Shown: positions 22,775 to 32,514, counted from the first letter of the stretch. The stretch: DNA of 47,300 nt from Halanaerobiales bacterium (GCA_018334565.1 JAGXLU010000014.1:1-47300), one strand, 5' to 3'. The notes: a model not told the origin generated them from the sequence alone. Numbers and translations are program-made.

Positions 22775-25402
22775 ATCAAAATACTTTTTTAGCTTTCTTA
22801 CAACAGTAGATTGATTAACCCCTAGTATATCAGCAATCTCATAAGTGGTCTTATTCTTGCCTTTAGCCAACTTAAGTAGTTCTTTTTCAACTAAATCAAC
22901 CGCTTTTTTTAAAGGAACAATATCTTTAACTACTATATTTCTGTCATCCCCCTCATTTTTTTTGGTATTAAGAAACTCTTCAACATTCTTTACAGTAATT
23001 ATCTGTGATTTTTCACTGGTCACTACCAATCTCTCAATTAAGTTAATCATTTCTCTCACATTACCCGGCCAATCATATTTTATTAAAGTCTCCTTTACCC
23101 CGGGTTCAAAGTGAGCTCTCTTATTATATTTTTCATTAAATTTATCTATATAATATTCAAATAAAGGTATTATGTCCTGAGGCCTCTCCGATAAAGGTGG
23201 TATGTTGATTGGTATTACATTCAACCTATAAAAGAGATCTTCTCTAAATTCTCCCGTCTCTACGCTTTTCTTTAAATTTCTATTTGTAGCTGCTATCAGT
23301 CTAAAATTAACTTCAATAGCCTCAACTCCGCCAATTCTTGTCAACCGATGTTCCTGAATAACTTGAAGTAATTTTACCTGCATATTAACAGGCATTTCTC
23401 CAATTTCATCTAAAAACAAAGTACCATTATTAGCTTTTTCAATTAAGCCAGGTTTGCCTTCTCTTCTTGCCCCACTAAACGCACCGGTTTCATAACCGAA
23501 TAACTCCGATTCTAGTAACCTCTCTGGTATTGCACCACAATTAATCTTTACAAGCTCTTCTCTTTTATGATCCAATTTGTGAATATATCTGGCTATTACT
23601 TCTTTGCCAACTCCTGAATCACCTGTAATTAAAACTGTAGAATTTGTATCACCAATTTTTTCAGCAATACTCAATATCCTTTTCATTTCATCTGACTTGC
23701 AGACAATATGAGACATCTTATTATGCTTGTTTTCACCATCTTTAATTGACAATTTTACTTTCTCATGACCTGATAAATTTGTGTCTATACTCACATCTAG
23801 TTCATTTATATCCCTGGCGTTAACAATAACTCTGATAATTTCATTATTTTGAGATAAAACTGGTGTAGCAGTGGTTAGTAGTCTTTTATTATTTGTATTT
23901 TGTACAATAGTAATATCCCTTTTTTCCTTAAAAGCTAATAAAGCTGCCGAGGGATAGATAATTTTTTCTTCCTCTAATTCATGAAGATCTAGATTAAGCA
24001 GTTTTTCTTCTGTAAGATCAATCATATCTAGATAAGCAGAATTTACTCTCTCAACACTTAACTTGTTATCAACTAATAACATTCCATCATAGGAAGAATT
24101 AATAATACTATCAAGTTCCAGATTTAAGTTTTTAATATTTTCTACTTCATCTCTTCTTTCATCAAGTAAAAAAGGTAAACACATCTCAACTTCTGCTATA
24201 CCTTGGTAAACAGCAACTGCTTTTTCTTCACATGAATCATAGCCACATGCCCCACAGTTTAATAAATCATCTTCACAATATTTATTAGTTTTTGCAAGAA
24301 TTTTCCAAATTTCTGCTTGACTAGGTTCTTCTAGTTTTTTATAGTCTTCAGTATATAGAAAGCTATAGTCTATATCAGCAGCCAGCTCAGTTTTATATTT
24401 TAACTGTTCAGTCCTTTCTCTATTGTTGATAAATTGATTAACGGCTATTTCCTTTTTAAAGTGACTCTTTTCAGTTAAATCCACACCATTTATACAGCCA
24501 TCACAAAATAGTGCGTCAACAAAATCAGGTTTTATCTCCCCTTCTGACATCATATCAAAAAGCGCACATAATTTTTTGCTGTCTTCAACCTTAATATACT
24601 GATCATCTGTATTTTCTATTAATGCCTCTTTTAGACCGCCCGCTATAGGAATTTGGCGGGAAGAATCTGATATTATTGAGGCTGAATTAACTTCATTTAC
24701 AATACTGCTATTCTCCTTTGAAAAATTAATATTGAGTTCTTCATTTAATATTTCAAAAAACTCTGTAAATGTTAAAACACCCTCGACTATACTGCTTTCG
24801 GAAAATTCTGATTTTTTTGCATGGCAAGGACCAATCAGAATAATTTTTTCTCCATCATCCAATATATTTTCTAAATACCTAACAAGGGCACCCATAGGTG
24901 AAACAAAAGGTGCTAAATATTGCACTAACTCGGAATAATATTTCCTAATATAATTAACAACAACCGGACAAGCACTACTTATAATAGGTTCGTCACTTTC
25001 TCTTAAATATTTCTTATATTCATCAATTATTAATTGAGCTCCCCAAGCAACTTCGTAGACTTCTTTAAAACCTGCTTCTAGTAAGATAGACTGCCAATCT
25101 TGAAATGAAAGTTCTGTATCAAAAGCAGGGAAACTGGGGGCCAGACCGATAACTAAGTCCATATTGCCCTCTTTTAATAATGAGCTTATATGTGATTTAT
25201 AATTTTTTACCTCTTTGGCTCCCTGAGAACAGATCGTTACACAGTTAGCACAATTTATACAGCGCTCCTCTATTACTTCTGCCTGTCCATCTTTTACTCT
25301 AAGTGCTTTAACAGGACAATTTCTTACACAGGCATAACATTCATGACAGGAATCTTTAATAGTTGTAATTATACTATTAACAATAATCCCTCCTTTTGAC
25401 AC
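22772..25402 (-). CDS. sigma-54 enhancer-binding protein with N-terminal [FeFe]-hydrogenase-like sensor module
   Basis: Predicted cytosolic regulator of up to 876 residues. Order: two [4Fe-4S] motifs (C19-C29, C48-C58); hydrogenase-like domain (about 80-345) keeping the four H-cluster-type cysteines C145 (SSACP), C193 (GPCHAKKSE), C300 and C303 (FCDGC); an Fe-S motif C383-C386-C391-C408; PAS (about 426-535); AAA+ domain with Walker A GDSGVGKE (594-601), GAFSGA (640-645) and LFLDEIGE; Fis/TyrR-type helix-turn-helix (832-876). The domain lacks the relay Cys and FMACPGGC motif, so sensing rather than H2 turnover is inferred. The GTG at 25402 overlaps the ribosome site (GGAGGG) and no ATG, GTG or TTG follows in frame at proper spacing, so the start is uncertain; ATT is possible. 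It lies upstream of hydCBA-rex on the same strand. Confidence 0.9.
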   Translation of the reverse strand: MSKGGIIVNSIITTIKDSCHECYACVRNCPVKALRVKDGQAEVIEERCINCANCVTICSQGAKEVKNYKSHISSLLKEGNMDLVIGLAPSFPAFDTELSFQDWQSILLEAGFKEVYEVAWGAQLIIDEYKKYLRESDEPIISSACPVVVNYIRKYYSELVQYLAPFVSPMGALVRYLENILDDGEKIILIGPCHAKKSEFSESSIVEGVLTFTEFFEILNEELNINFSKENSSIVNEVNSASIISDSSRQIPIAGGLKEALIENTDDQYIKVEDSKKLCALFDMMSEGEIKPDFVDALFCDGCINGVDLTEKSHFKKEIAVNQFINNRERTEQLKYKTELAADIDYSFLYTEDYKKLEEPSQAEIWKILAKTNKYCEDDLLNCGACGYDSCEEKAVAVYQGIAEVEMCLPFLLDERRDEVENIKNLNLELDSIINSSYDGMLLVDNKLSVERVNSAYLDMIDLTEEKLLNLDLHELEEEKIIYPSAALLAFKEKRDITIVQNTNNKRLLTTATPVLSQNNEIIRVIVNARDINELDVSIDTNLSGHEKVKLSIKDGENKHNKMSHIVCKSDEMKRILSIAEKIGDTNSTVLITGDSGVGKEVIARYIHKLDHKREELVKINCGAIPERLLESELFGYETGAFSGARREGKPGLIEKANNGTLFLDEIGEMPVNMQVKLLQVIQEHRLTRIGGVEAIEVNFRLIAATNRNLKKSVETGEFREDLFYRLNVIPINIPPLSERPQDIIPLFEYYIDKFNEKYNKRAHFEPGVKETLIKYDWPGNVREMINLIERLVVTSEKSQIITVKNVEEFLNTKKNEGDDRNIVVKDIVPLKKAVDLVEKELLKLAKGKNKTTYEIADILGVNQSTVVRKLKKYFD

Positions 25403-25459
25403 TTGGAATTAATCCATGATACAATGATTAAAATAATAAATTAGAAAGTAGGTAAAATT

Positions 25460-26386
25460 ATGGCATTTAATATTATAATCTCTCAAATAATTAGTTTGTT
25501 TTTATTAATCTTTTTAGGTTATATACTAAGAAAAAAAGATTTTATAAATGATAAATTAAATAAAGGTCTTTCTCTAATTTTAGTCGATATCGCTCTACCT
25601 GCTTTAATTATATCTTCAATGACCGTAAAAATCAATAGTGATTTCATAAATTATGTTAAAACATTCACAATTATTACGTTTTTAATCTATTTCTCCATTA
25701 CTTTAATTTCAGTAATTTTAGCAAAATTTTTAAACCTCAGTATTCCCCAGGATACGGTTTTTAAATTCCTAATTATATTAGGAAACGTTGGTTATATGGG
25801 CCTGCCAATTATAAGTGCTGTTTTTGCAGATAAGTGGATAATATTAAATATTATAAATATTATATTCTTTAACATACTGGTCTGGACATATGGAGTATAT
25901 CTATTTAAAAGAACTGAAGAAAATTTTAAGCTAAATTTTAAAAATATGCTTAATAACGGTGTTATTGCTATCATAATTGGATTTATATTATTATTTACCG
26001 GCTATAAACCTCCTTTGTTTATCACCTCTTCCCTAGAGATGTTAGGAGATATCACTTTTCCTATTTCCATGCTTGTTATCGGAAGTTCACTGGTTTCAGT
26101 CGATATTAAAAAAATCTTTATGGATAAAAATTTAATTTCAGCTACTTTTATAAAGTTGATTTTATATCCTTTATTAACTTTATTGATTTTATCCTTTTTT
26201 GAACTAAATACAGTTATTTATCAGATATCTGTGATACTAGTTGCTGTGCCTTCAGGCGCTCAGGTCGTGCTTTTTGCAGAGAAATTTGATGGTGATTACA
26301 AATTTGCAGCAGAAGGAGTTTTCATGACGACCCTCTTTTCTTTATTTACAATCCCGTTATTTTTATATCTGGTTACTATCATCTAA
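25460..26386 (+). CDS. AEC family transporter
   Basis: Membrane protein of 308 residues with about ten hydrophobic helices in two five-helix halves, typical of the auxin-efflux-carrier family (PF03547). LGYILRKKDFINDKLNKGLS near the N-terminus and GNVGYMGLPI in the first half are characteristic. Bacterial members move small organic acids such as malate, but substrate cannot be assigned. It is divergent from the sigma-54 regulator with 57 bases between start codons. The ATG follows AGTAGGT. Confidence 0.85.
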   Translation: MAFNIIISQIISLFLLIFLGYILRKKDFINDKLNKGLSLILVDIALPALIISSMTVKINSDFINYVKTFTIITFLIYFSITLISVILAKFLNLSIPQDTVFKFLIILGNVGYMGLPIISAVFADKWIILNIINIIFFNILVWTYGVYLFKRTEENFKLNFKNMLNNGVIAIIIGFILLFTGYKPPLFITSSLEMLGDITFPISMLVIGSSLVSVDIKKIFMDKNLISATFIKLILYPLLTLLILSFFELNTVIYQISVILVAVPSGAQVVLFAEKFDGDYKFAAEGVFMTTLFSLFTIPLFLYLVTII

Positions 26387-26758
26387 AACATTTTAATTTC
26401 TATGTTCCTCAACTTTCACAGTTGAAAATCTTTAATAACTTCTTGATATGATTAAACAGAAGTTTAAAAAAGTAGTCTAATAGTTTATTCATCTTCTCTT
26501 AATTAATTTTAAACAATCATGAAGAGATCTTGTATTTATTATCTAAAATTTTTTCGATATTTTAAATGTTTTAAATTCAAATCAAATCTTTAAATGACCT
26601 ATCAATATATTTGCAATAAATTTTCTAAGAGCTAATAAATTATTTAAATAATTATTATTATCTAACTATCTCATCATATTTAACTCTGTTATTTGTATTT
26701 TACAGAACTTTGCAGTCGATAATTTTTAATATTTCTTTTAAATATTTTAGGAAGATAA
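26387..26758. other. gene-free gap between convergent genes
   Basis: Very AT-rich 372 bases without a convincing reading frame. A small hairpin TCAACT / AGTTGA at 26409-26425 after the AEC gene may help end transcription. I see nothing else recognisable; it could be decayed coding sequence. Confidence 0.5.
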
Positions 26759-27943
26759 CTAACTGTTTAATATCTTATTAGCCCCGTAAACAAAAAGCTT
26801 TACCCCCTGTTTTAATATATCTTCATCGATATCAAAGTATGGTGAATGTAGTGCGTTAACAATCCCTTTCTCTTCATTTCTAGTACCCAGAAGCATATAG
26901 GTTGACTTTACTTTCTGCGCAAAAAATGCATAATCTTCTCCACCCATAGAAGGCTCCTCAATTTGATAAAGTCTTTCTTCCCCTAGATTTTCTTTTACAA
27001 CCTCTTTTATCAGGTTAGTCAGTTCACCATCATTAAATAAGGGAGGATATCTAAAATCATAGTTAAAACTGAATTCTGCTTTATATGCCTTTGTAATATT
27101 TTCAACCATTTCAATAATTCTCGCTTTTATTTTGTGACGCAGTTCGTCATCAAATGTTCGCACAGTACCTTTTATTCTGGCTGTTTCCGGTATTACATTA
27201 AAAACACTACCTGCCTGAAAAGACCCACAGCTAATCACTAAAGGCCGATGAGCATTAAACTCTCTGCTCTTTATATGTTGTAAACCTAATACAATTTGAG
27301 CACCTATAGATATCGGGTCTACACCTTGTTCAGGATGGGCTCCATGAGCACCTTTGCCTTTAATAGTAATCTCAAAAATATCAGGTGCTGCCATCATTTT
27401 ACCTTCTTTGATACCCACCATGTTTTTTTCTATGTCAGGGTTAATGTGAAGAGCCAACATATAATTAACTTCAGGATCATTTAATACACCTGCTTCAATC
27501 ATCGGTTTTGCGCCACCTGGTCCTTCTTCTGCTGGTTGAAACAGTAATTTTATATTACCCTCGATATTTTCACTCATTTCAGATAAGACTTTAGCTGTAC
27601 CCAATAAAATAGTTGTATGGCCATCGTGGCCACAGGCATGCATAGCCTGTTTGTTTTTTGATTTATAAACCACATTATTTTTCTCTTCCATAGCTAGAGC
27701 GTCAATATCTGCTCTAATAGCCAAAGTTTCACCCGTTTTACCTCCTTTAATTAATCCAACTATACCTGTTTTACAAACTCTCTCGTAAGGAATATTAAAA
27801 TCTTCTAATTTTTCTGCAATAAAATTAGAAGTATCTACCTCCTGAAAACCTATTTCAGGGTTCTGATGGATCTTTCTCCTCCATTTTACTAAATCTTCTT
27901 GTATTTCTTCTGCCTTATTATTAATTAACTCCTTATCTAACAT
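26759..27943 (-). CDS. M20 family amidohydrolase (N-acyl-amino-acid or aminobenzoyl-type hydrolase)
   Basis: Cytosolic dinuclear-metal amidohydrolase of 394 residues of peptidase family M20D. Metal-ligand motifs HACGHDGH (near 103), LFQPAEEGPGGA (near 139) and EPSMGGEDYAFF (near 350) are present, with the dimerisation insert between. Members cleave N-acetyl or other N-acyl amino acids, or indole-acetyl conjugates; specificity is not readable. It follows csaA by 23 bases on the same strand. The ATG has GGAG upstream. Confidence 0.88.
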   Translation of the reverse strand: MLDKELINNKAEEIQEDLVKWRRKIHQNPEIGFQEVDTSNFIAEKLEDFNIPYERVCKTGIVGLIKGGKTGETLAIRADIDALAMEEKNNVVYKSKNKQAMHACGHDGHTTILLGTAKVLSEMSENIEGNIKLLFQPAEEGPGGAKPMIEAGVLNDPEVNYMLALHINPDIEKNMVGIKEGKMMAAPDIFEITIKGKGAHGAHPEQGVDPISIGAQIVLGLQHIKSREFNAHRPLVISCGSFQAGSVFNVIPETARIKGTVRTFDDELRHKIKARIIEMVENITKAYKAEFSFNYDFRYPPLFNDGELTNLIKEVVKENLGEERLYQIEEPSMGGEDYAFFAQKVKSTYMLLGTRNEEKGIVNALHSPYFDIDEDILKQGVKLFVYGANKILNS

Positions 27944-27966
27944 ATAATATAATTCTCCTCTCTATT

Positions 27967-28305
27967 TTATCCAATTTTATCTCCTATATTTGTATTCTTA
28001 TCGGGACTTAATAAAACAACTCCCCCTTTAGAATATATACCCAGCACAAGAACTTCAGATATAAAATCTGCAATTTGTAGAGAAGGAAAGTTGATTATTG
28101 CAATTACTTTTTTGCCCTCCAATGCATCTTTTGTATATTTTTCTATAATCTGAGCACTTGATTTTTTTATACCTATTTTTTTGCCAAAATTAACCCAGAG
28201 TTTATAGGCCGGTTTCCGAGCTTCAGAAAATTCTTCTACTTTTTCAACTACACCAACCCTTATATCTAATTTTTCAAATGTTGCAAAATTTGTTTTCTCT
28301 TTCAT
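27967..28305 (-). CDS. csaA: CsaA-like tRNA-binding-domain protein
   Basis: Protein of 112 residues made of a single OB-fold tRNA-binding domain (KLDIRVGVVEKVEEF at the N-terminus, INFPSLQIADFISEVLVLG in the second half), the architecture of CsaA, a small dimeric chaperone linked to protein export in B. subtilis. The longest frame begins at 28332, but the ATG at 28305 follows GAGGGG at proper spacing and gives the usual CsaA length. Cotranscribed with the M20 hydrolase. Confidence 0.85.
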   Translation of the reverse strand: MKEKTNFATFEKLDIRVGVVEKVEEFSEARKPAYKLWVNFGKKIGIKKSSAQIIEKYTKDALEGKKVIAIINFPSLQIADFISEVLVLGIYSKGGVVLLSPDKNTNIGDKIG

Positions 28306-28355
28306 CTTAATTCCCCTCAATTCAATAATCATAAGCTAATTAACTTTACAAAAAA

Positions 28356-28384
28356 TTGACATTGAAATCATAATAATATATCAT
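28356..28384 (+). promoter_or_regulatory. sigma-A promoter of the MATE transporter
   Basis: -35 TTGACA (28356-28361), 17-base spacer, -10 TATCAT (28379-28384), 34 bases before the start codon. Confidence 0.75.
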
Positions 28385-28418
28385 TTATACAGATTAACAC
28401 AAATCAACTGAGGTGATC

Positions 28419-29810
28419 ATGTTGCAAAAGCACACTTCAAAACGATTGGGAACTGAACCAATTTTTCCTCTCTTATTTAGATTATCAATCCCATCAATAA
28501 TAGCAATGTTTATTCAAGCTTTATATAATGTTGTAGACAGCATATATGTGGGACGTCTGGGAACTGATCAATTATCAGCACTCTCTTTAAGCTTTCCTCT
28601 CCAGATGATTATAATAGCGATTGCAGTGGGAACAGGTGTGGGGACCAGTTCCTTAATATCCAGAATGCTGGGCAAAGGAAATAAAAGCAAAGCAGCCAAT
28701 GCAGCTGAGCATGTGATAATAATATCTCTGCTTTACAGTCTTATTATGGGAGCAATTGGTTATTTTTTTGCTGATAAGTTATTCTTATTGTTTACAGATG
28801 ACCCTAACTTAATTAATTTAGGTACTCAATATATCTCAATAATCTTAATGGGCTCCTTAGCCCTCTTCTTTCCTATGATTTCAAACAACATACTGAGGGG
28901 TGAAGGAAATACCTTCATACCGATGGTTGTGATGGTAATTGGAGCAATTATTAATATCATCCTCGATCCATTTTTAATATTCGGTTTATGGTTCTTCCCT
29001 CAAATGGGTATAGAGGGAGCTGCAGTTGCCACTGTTAGTGCTCGTCTGTTAAGTGGTGTGTTTTTAGTTATTATGTTATTCAGTGATAAAAATGAATTGA
29101 AGTTAAACCTCAAAACATTTAAATTCGATTTTAGCGTGATAATAGAAGTTTATAAAGTCGGTTTTCCAGCCATGGTTATGCAGCTATTAGCCAGCCTAAT
29201 GTTATCAGGTATGAATAAAATATTAGCCTCATTTAGCACTACTGCTATTGCAGCAGGAGGAATTTATTTCAGATTGCAGTCATTTATTTTTATGCCTGTA
29301 TTCGGTTTAAACCAGGGCTATATGCCTATTATAGGCTATAACTATGGCCACAATAATCCTGAAAGAGTACATAAAACTATTAAATTGGCTTTATTGATTG
29401 GTTTTGTTTTTACAATGACGGGGTTTATCTTATTTCAAACTATACCATCCCAGTTAGTCGCTCTTTTTAATAATGATCCAGAATTAATTAGGATTGGTTC
29501 AGATGCTTTAAAAAAAATAAGTATAGCCTTTCCTATAATCGGACCTGCCATTATTATTTCTACCACATTTCAGGCTATAGGTAAAGGATTGCCCAGTCTC
29601 CTTCTGTCATTTTTAAGGCAGATTATCATCCTCTTGCCTCTTATGTACTTGCTGGGTCGCTTTTACGGCCTAGATTATTTGTGGTATGCTTTCCCCGTTT
29701 CTGAGGTAGTTAGTATTATTCCAGCTATAATTTGGCTCAAAATAACATTAAACAAAATTCAACTAAAAATGAAAATGAGAAAAGAGAGCCCGGAATATTC
29801 TCAAAATTGA
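28419..29810 (+). CDS. MATE family efflux transporter
   Basis: Twelve-helix membrane antiporter of 463 residues in two MatE repeats (GRLGTDQLSALSLSFP near residue 46, and NQGYMPIIGYNYG near residue 297). The family exports organic cations and drugs in exchange for Na+ or H+; the substrate is unknown. The longest frame starts with GTG at 28413 inside the ribosome site GAGGTGATC, so the ATG at 28419 is chosen. Stands alone, convergent with the PspC gene. Confidence 0.9.
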   Translation: MLQKHTSKRLGTEPIFPLLFRLSIPSIIAMFIQALYNVVDSIYVGRLGTDQLSALSLSFPLQMIIIAIAVGTGVGTSSLISRMLGKGNKSKAANAAEHVIIISLLYSLIMGAIGYFFADKLFLLFTDDPNLINLGTQYISIILMGSLALFFPMISNNILRGEGNTFIPMVVMVIGAIINIILDPFLIFGLWFFPQMGIEGAAVATVSARLLSGVFLVIMLFSDKNELKLNLKTFKFDFSVIIEVYKVGFPAMVMQLLASLMLSGMNKILASFSTTAIAAGGIYFRLQSFIFMPVFGLNQGYMPIIGYNYGHNNPERVHKTIKLALLIGFVFTMTGFILFQTIPSQLVALFNNDPELIRIGSDALKKISIAFPIIGPAIIISTTFQAIGKGLPSLLLSFLRQIIILLPLMYLLGRFYGLDYLWYAFPVSEVVSIIPAIIWLKITLNKIQLKMKMRKESPEYSQN

Positions 29811-29821
29811 AATCAGTTGAA

Positions 29822-30226
29822 TTAAGGCTGAGACTTGTTTTTGAATATCAATATTAAACCGATTAATATTATTGCAATAGCTAAAAATTCAGGGCTTAAT
29901 TTTAAATTTATGTTAAACCATAAATTTAAAATGAAAAAGATACCCAACCCAAATAATATATAACCTACAACTTTAGTTCTTTTTTCTTTTTGTCTTTTTA
30001 TGGTTTTCTCATCCTTATCAACCTCTATACTTGCATTATCCAAAGGCTTTTCTGGTATAATAATCCAGGCTATAATATATCCCAAAAATCCTATTCCTAA
30101 AGAAAAAAATAATATTATAAATATTAATCTGATAAGAACGGGATCAATATCAAAATACTCTCCAATACCTCCACAAACCCCACCAATAACCTTATTTTTT
30201 TGAGAACGATAAATCTTTTTTTCCAT
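29822..30226 (-). CDS. PspC domain membrane protein
   Basis: Membrane protein of 134 residues. The N-terminal PspC domain (about 1-60) has the hallmark GGVCGGIGEYFDIDPVLIRL. A charged linker with many Lys and Glu follows, then two more hydrophobic helices (about 86-130). PspC domains occur in envelope-stress systems, but stand-alone proteins like this are of unsettled role. It starts 13 bases after the Nudix gene stop, so both are probably one transcript. Confidence 0.85.
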   Translation of the reverse strand: MEKKIYRSQKNKVIGGVCGGIGEYFDIDPVLIRLIFIILFFSLGIGFLGYIIAWIIIPEKPLDNASIEVDKDEKTIKRQKEKRTKVVGYILFGLGIFFILNLWFNINLKLSPEFLAIAIILIGLILIFKNKSQP

Positions 30227-30238
30227 AATAACCCCCTT

Positions 30239-30862
30239 TTAAAGGTTTTCTTTTTTAATTTTATCAATCAGATTTCTTGTAAATCGGGCTGTCATACCCC
30301 AAATTACATAATTATTATATTCATAAAAATGAACGGGATATTGTCCATCTCGCCAATCATAATCTTCTCCGTTACGGATTAAATGGTAAGGAAAATTATC
30401 ATTTATTTCATATCTGCAATTTATTATATGGGTTTCTGGCTCATTTTGTAAAAAGAAATTGAGAGGTACACTAAATACCTCTTTAACCTCAGCTTCATTA
30501 ATTTCTAATACATCTAATGATGGTACATTGATATTAGCTAAAAAGGGATAAAGAGCAATATTAAAGACAGGGATTAGATAATCCAGTTGACCAAATAATT
30601 CAATATTTGACTTATCTATACCCAGTTCTTCTTCAGTTTCTCTCAAGGCAGCTTCTCTCACAGTCTCGTTAGCCTCAATACGTCCTCCTGGAAATGATAT
30701 TTCACCAGGTTGTGTTCCCATTTCCTCTGCTCTCACTTCATAAATCAAATGTAATTCACCTTCTAATTTGACTAAAGGTAGCAGCACGGCAAACTCACCT
30801 TTTACGCCTAATGGTCTTATTATACTGTTTTTAATTCTTTTTTTGATCGTATCTATGTACAT
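30239..30862 (-). CDS. Nudix hydrolase, coenzyme A pyrophosphatase type
   Basis: Predicted CoA diphosphohydrolase of 207 residues that splits CoA or its derivatives into phosphopantetheine and 3',5'-ADP. The Nudix box runs from GGRIEANETV through REAALRETEEELGI (G-x5-E-x7-REUxEE-x-GU intact), preceded by the CoA-subfamily motif MGTQPGEISFPGG. The ATG follows GAGGTG. Located between the PspC gene and the peptide-transport operon terminator. Confidence 0.88.
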   Translation of the reverse strand: MYIDTIKKRIKNSIIRPLGVKGEFAVLLPLVKLEGELHLIYEVRAEEMGTQPGEISFPGGRIEANETVREAALRETEEELGIDKSNIELFGQLDYLIPVFNIALYPFLANINVPSLDVLEINEAEVKEVFSVPLNFFLQNEPETHIINCRYEINDNFPYHLIRNGEDYDWRDGQYPVHFYEYNNYVIWGMTARFTRNLIDKIKKENL

Positions 30863-30912
30863 GATTTCACCTCAAAATCCTTTACTTATTACATTATAAT
30901 ATAAATAAAGGT

Positions 30913-30942
30913 TCAAAGGCAACCCAAATGGGCTGCCTTTGA
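30913..30942 (-). terminator. terminator of the peptide transport operon
   Basis: Strong 13-bp stem (TCAAAGGCAGCCC / GGGTTGCCTTTGA on the minus strand, one G-U pair) with a 4-base loop, 28 bases after the binding-protein stop codon. Confidence 0.85.
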
Positions 30943-30969
30943 GCAAAAGCTTAAACTGTTATCTCTGCT

Positions 30970-32514
30970 TTAAAAATGCCATTTATCAACATTATAAATC
31001 GGTCTTTTAAAGACATTCCATACATCTTCTGGAATGGTAATTTCATCATTATATGCTTCACCTATTACAGGCCAATATAATGGATAACAGGCAACTTCAT
31101 CCATAGCTAGATTTTGTACGGTTCTATATAACTGCCATCTCTCTTCTTGATCTGTTGTGACCTTGATTAAATCAATTAAGGCATCAACTTCATCATTTTC
31201 ATAAGTACCAAATATCGCATTCCATCCTGATTCAGAATGCCAGTTTTCTACAAAGCTATAAGGGGAAGGAACACCTGCTGACCATCTTTCTCTAAACATC
31301 GGTGCCTGGCCATCTGCTGTAACATCTAGATAAGTACCCCATTCTAATGTTACAACCTCCAAATCAATATTGATTCTTGCCAATTGTTGCTGGATTTGTT
31401 GAACTTCTAGAACTCTTTCTCTATAACCGGAAGGAGCAAAAATCTTTGTCTTAAATCCGTCCGGATACCCGGCTTCTGCCATTAATTCTTGCGCTTTTTT
31501 AAGATTTTCTTCATAGGCATTAGCCTTGGGTGCAGTGGCAGGATGGAAGCTGGGCACCCTACCTGCAGCCGGTACAGCCATATCTCCTCTTGTCAACTCA
31601 ATAAGCTCATATCTATTGATAGCATAAGCAACTGCTTTCCGCAAGCGTACATCACTAAATATACTGTCTTTGCGCTTATTGAAGCAAACCCTATGATCTT
31701 CAAATTTATTATATGTGCCAAATTTTAAGCCCACATCTTCTTTGCTTTTTAGATCTTCAAATACTTCAGCCGGCATTTCTGCAATAAAGTCTATTTCTTT
31801 GGTCTGTAAAGCCATTACTGCCGAAGTCGTCTCCGGATAAAATCTAAATATTAAATTGTCTATTTTTGCATTTTCTCCCCAAAAATCTTCAAATTTCTTT
31901 AAGACTATCCTTTGACCAGGGTCCTGTTCAATAAATTCATATGGCCCACTACCAATAGGATGTTTTTCATATCCATCCCAACCTACTTCTTCGATATAAT
32001 CCTTAGGTAATACATGATTACGCAACCTGGCATTAGTCAAAAATGTAACATTTGTATCTCCCAAGATAACTTTCACAGTATATTCATCAACTAAGACTAT
32101 ATCTTCAATACCTTCATAATAACTTCTATGTGGTGATGCAAGCTCTTTATCTTTTAAGGATTCGTATGTGAATTTTACATCTTCACCTGTTAGATTTTCT
32201 CCATTATGAAATTTAATTCCTTCTCGAATTTCAAAAACATATACCTTACCATCCTCTTCAATCCTATAATCTTCAATAATAGCTCCCTCTGCTGTATAAG
32301 AACCCTCAGTTGAAACCTCTACTAGAGGATCACAGATCTGACTTAATACAAAATCCGTTTCTGTATCTTGATAGGTAATGGGATTTAGTTTAGAGGGTTC
32401 AGTTTGAATAGCAATATGAACGGTGTCATTATCCTGAGCTGTAGCAACAACAGAAAAGACCATCAAACCAATCAATAATGAAAGTGTTAACAATAATGAA
32501 ATAGTCTTTTTCAC
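30970..32514 (-). CDS. peptide ABC transporter substrate-binding protein (family 5)
   Basis: Periplasmic binding protein of 514 residues of the DppA/OppA family (SBP_bac_5). A signal peptide covers about residues 1-26 (ending FSVVATAQD) without a lipobox. The family pattern follows: PSKLNPITYQDTETDF, then EDYRIEEDGKVYVFEIREGIKFHNGE near residue 83. It is the last gene of the transporter operon rather than the first. The start is GTG after AGGAGG; an overlapping ATG is out of frame and is followed at once by TGA. Likely cargo is di- or oligopeptides, perhaps isoaspartyl ones given iadA upstream. Confidence 0.9.
   Translation of the reverse strand: MKKTISLLLTLSLLIGLMVFSVVATAQDNDTVHIAIQTEPSKLNPITYQDTETDFVLSQICDPLVEVSTEGSYTAEGAIIEDYRIEEDGKVYVFEIREGIKFHNGENLTGEDVKFTYESLKDKELASPHRSYYEGIEDIVLVDEYTVKVILGDTNVTFLTNARLRNHVLPKDYIEEVGWDGYEKHPIGSGPYEFIEQDPGQRIVLKKFEDFWGENAKIDNLIFRFYPETTSAVMALQTKEIDFIAEMPAEVFEDLKSKEDVGLKFGTYNKFEDHRVCFNKRKDSIFSDVRLRKAVAYAINRYELIELTRGDMAVPAAGRVPSFHPATAPKANAYEENLKKAQELMAEAGYPDGFKTKIFAPSGYRERVLEVQQIQQQLARINIDLEVVTLEWGTYLDVTADGQAPMFRERWSAGVPSPYSFVENWHSESGWNAIFGTYENDEVDALIDLIKVTTDQEERWQLYRTVQNLAMDEVACYPLYWPVIGEAYNDEITIPEDVWNVFKRPIYNVDKWHF

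Noticed and set aside
22772-25402. Calling this protein a catalytic hydrogenase
   Set aside because: The relay Cys and the FMACPGGC motif are missing and the C-terminal half is a transcription activator.
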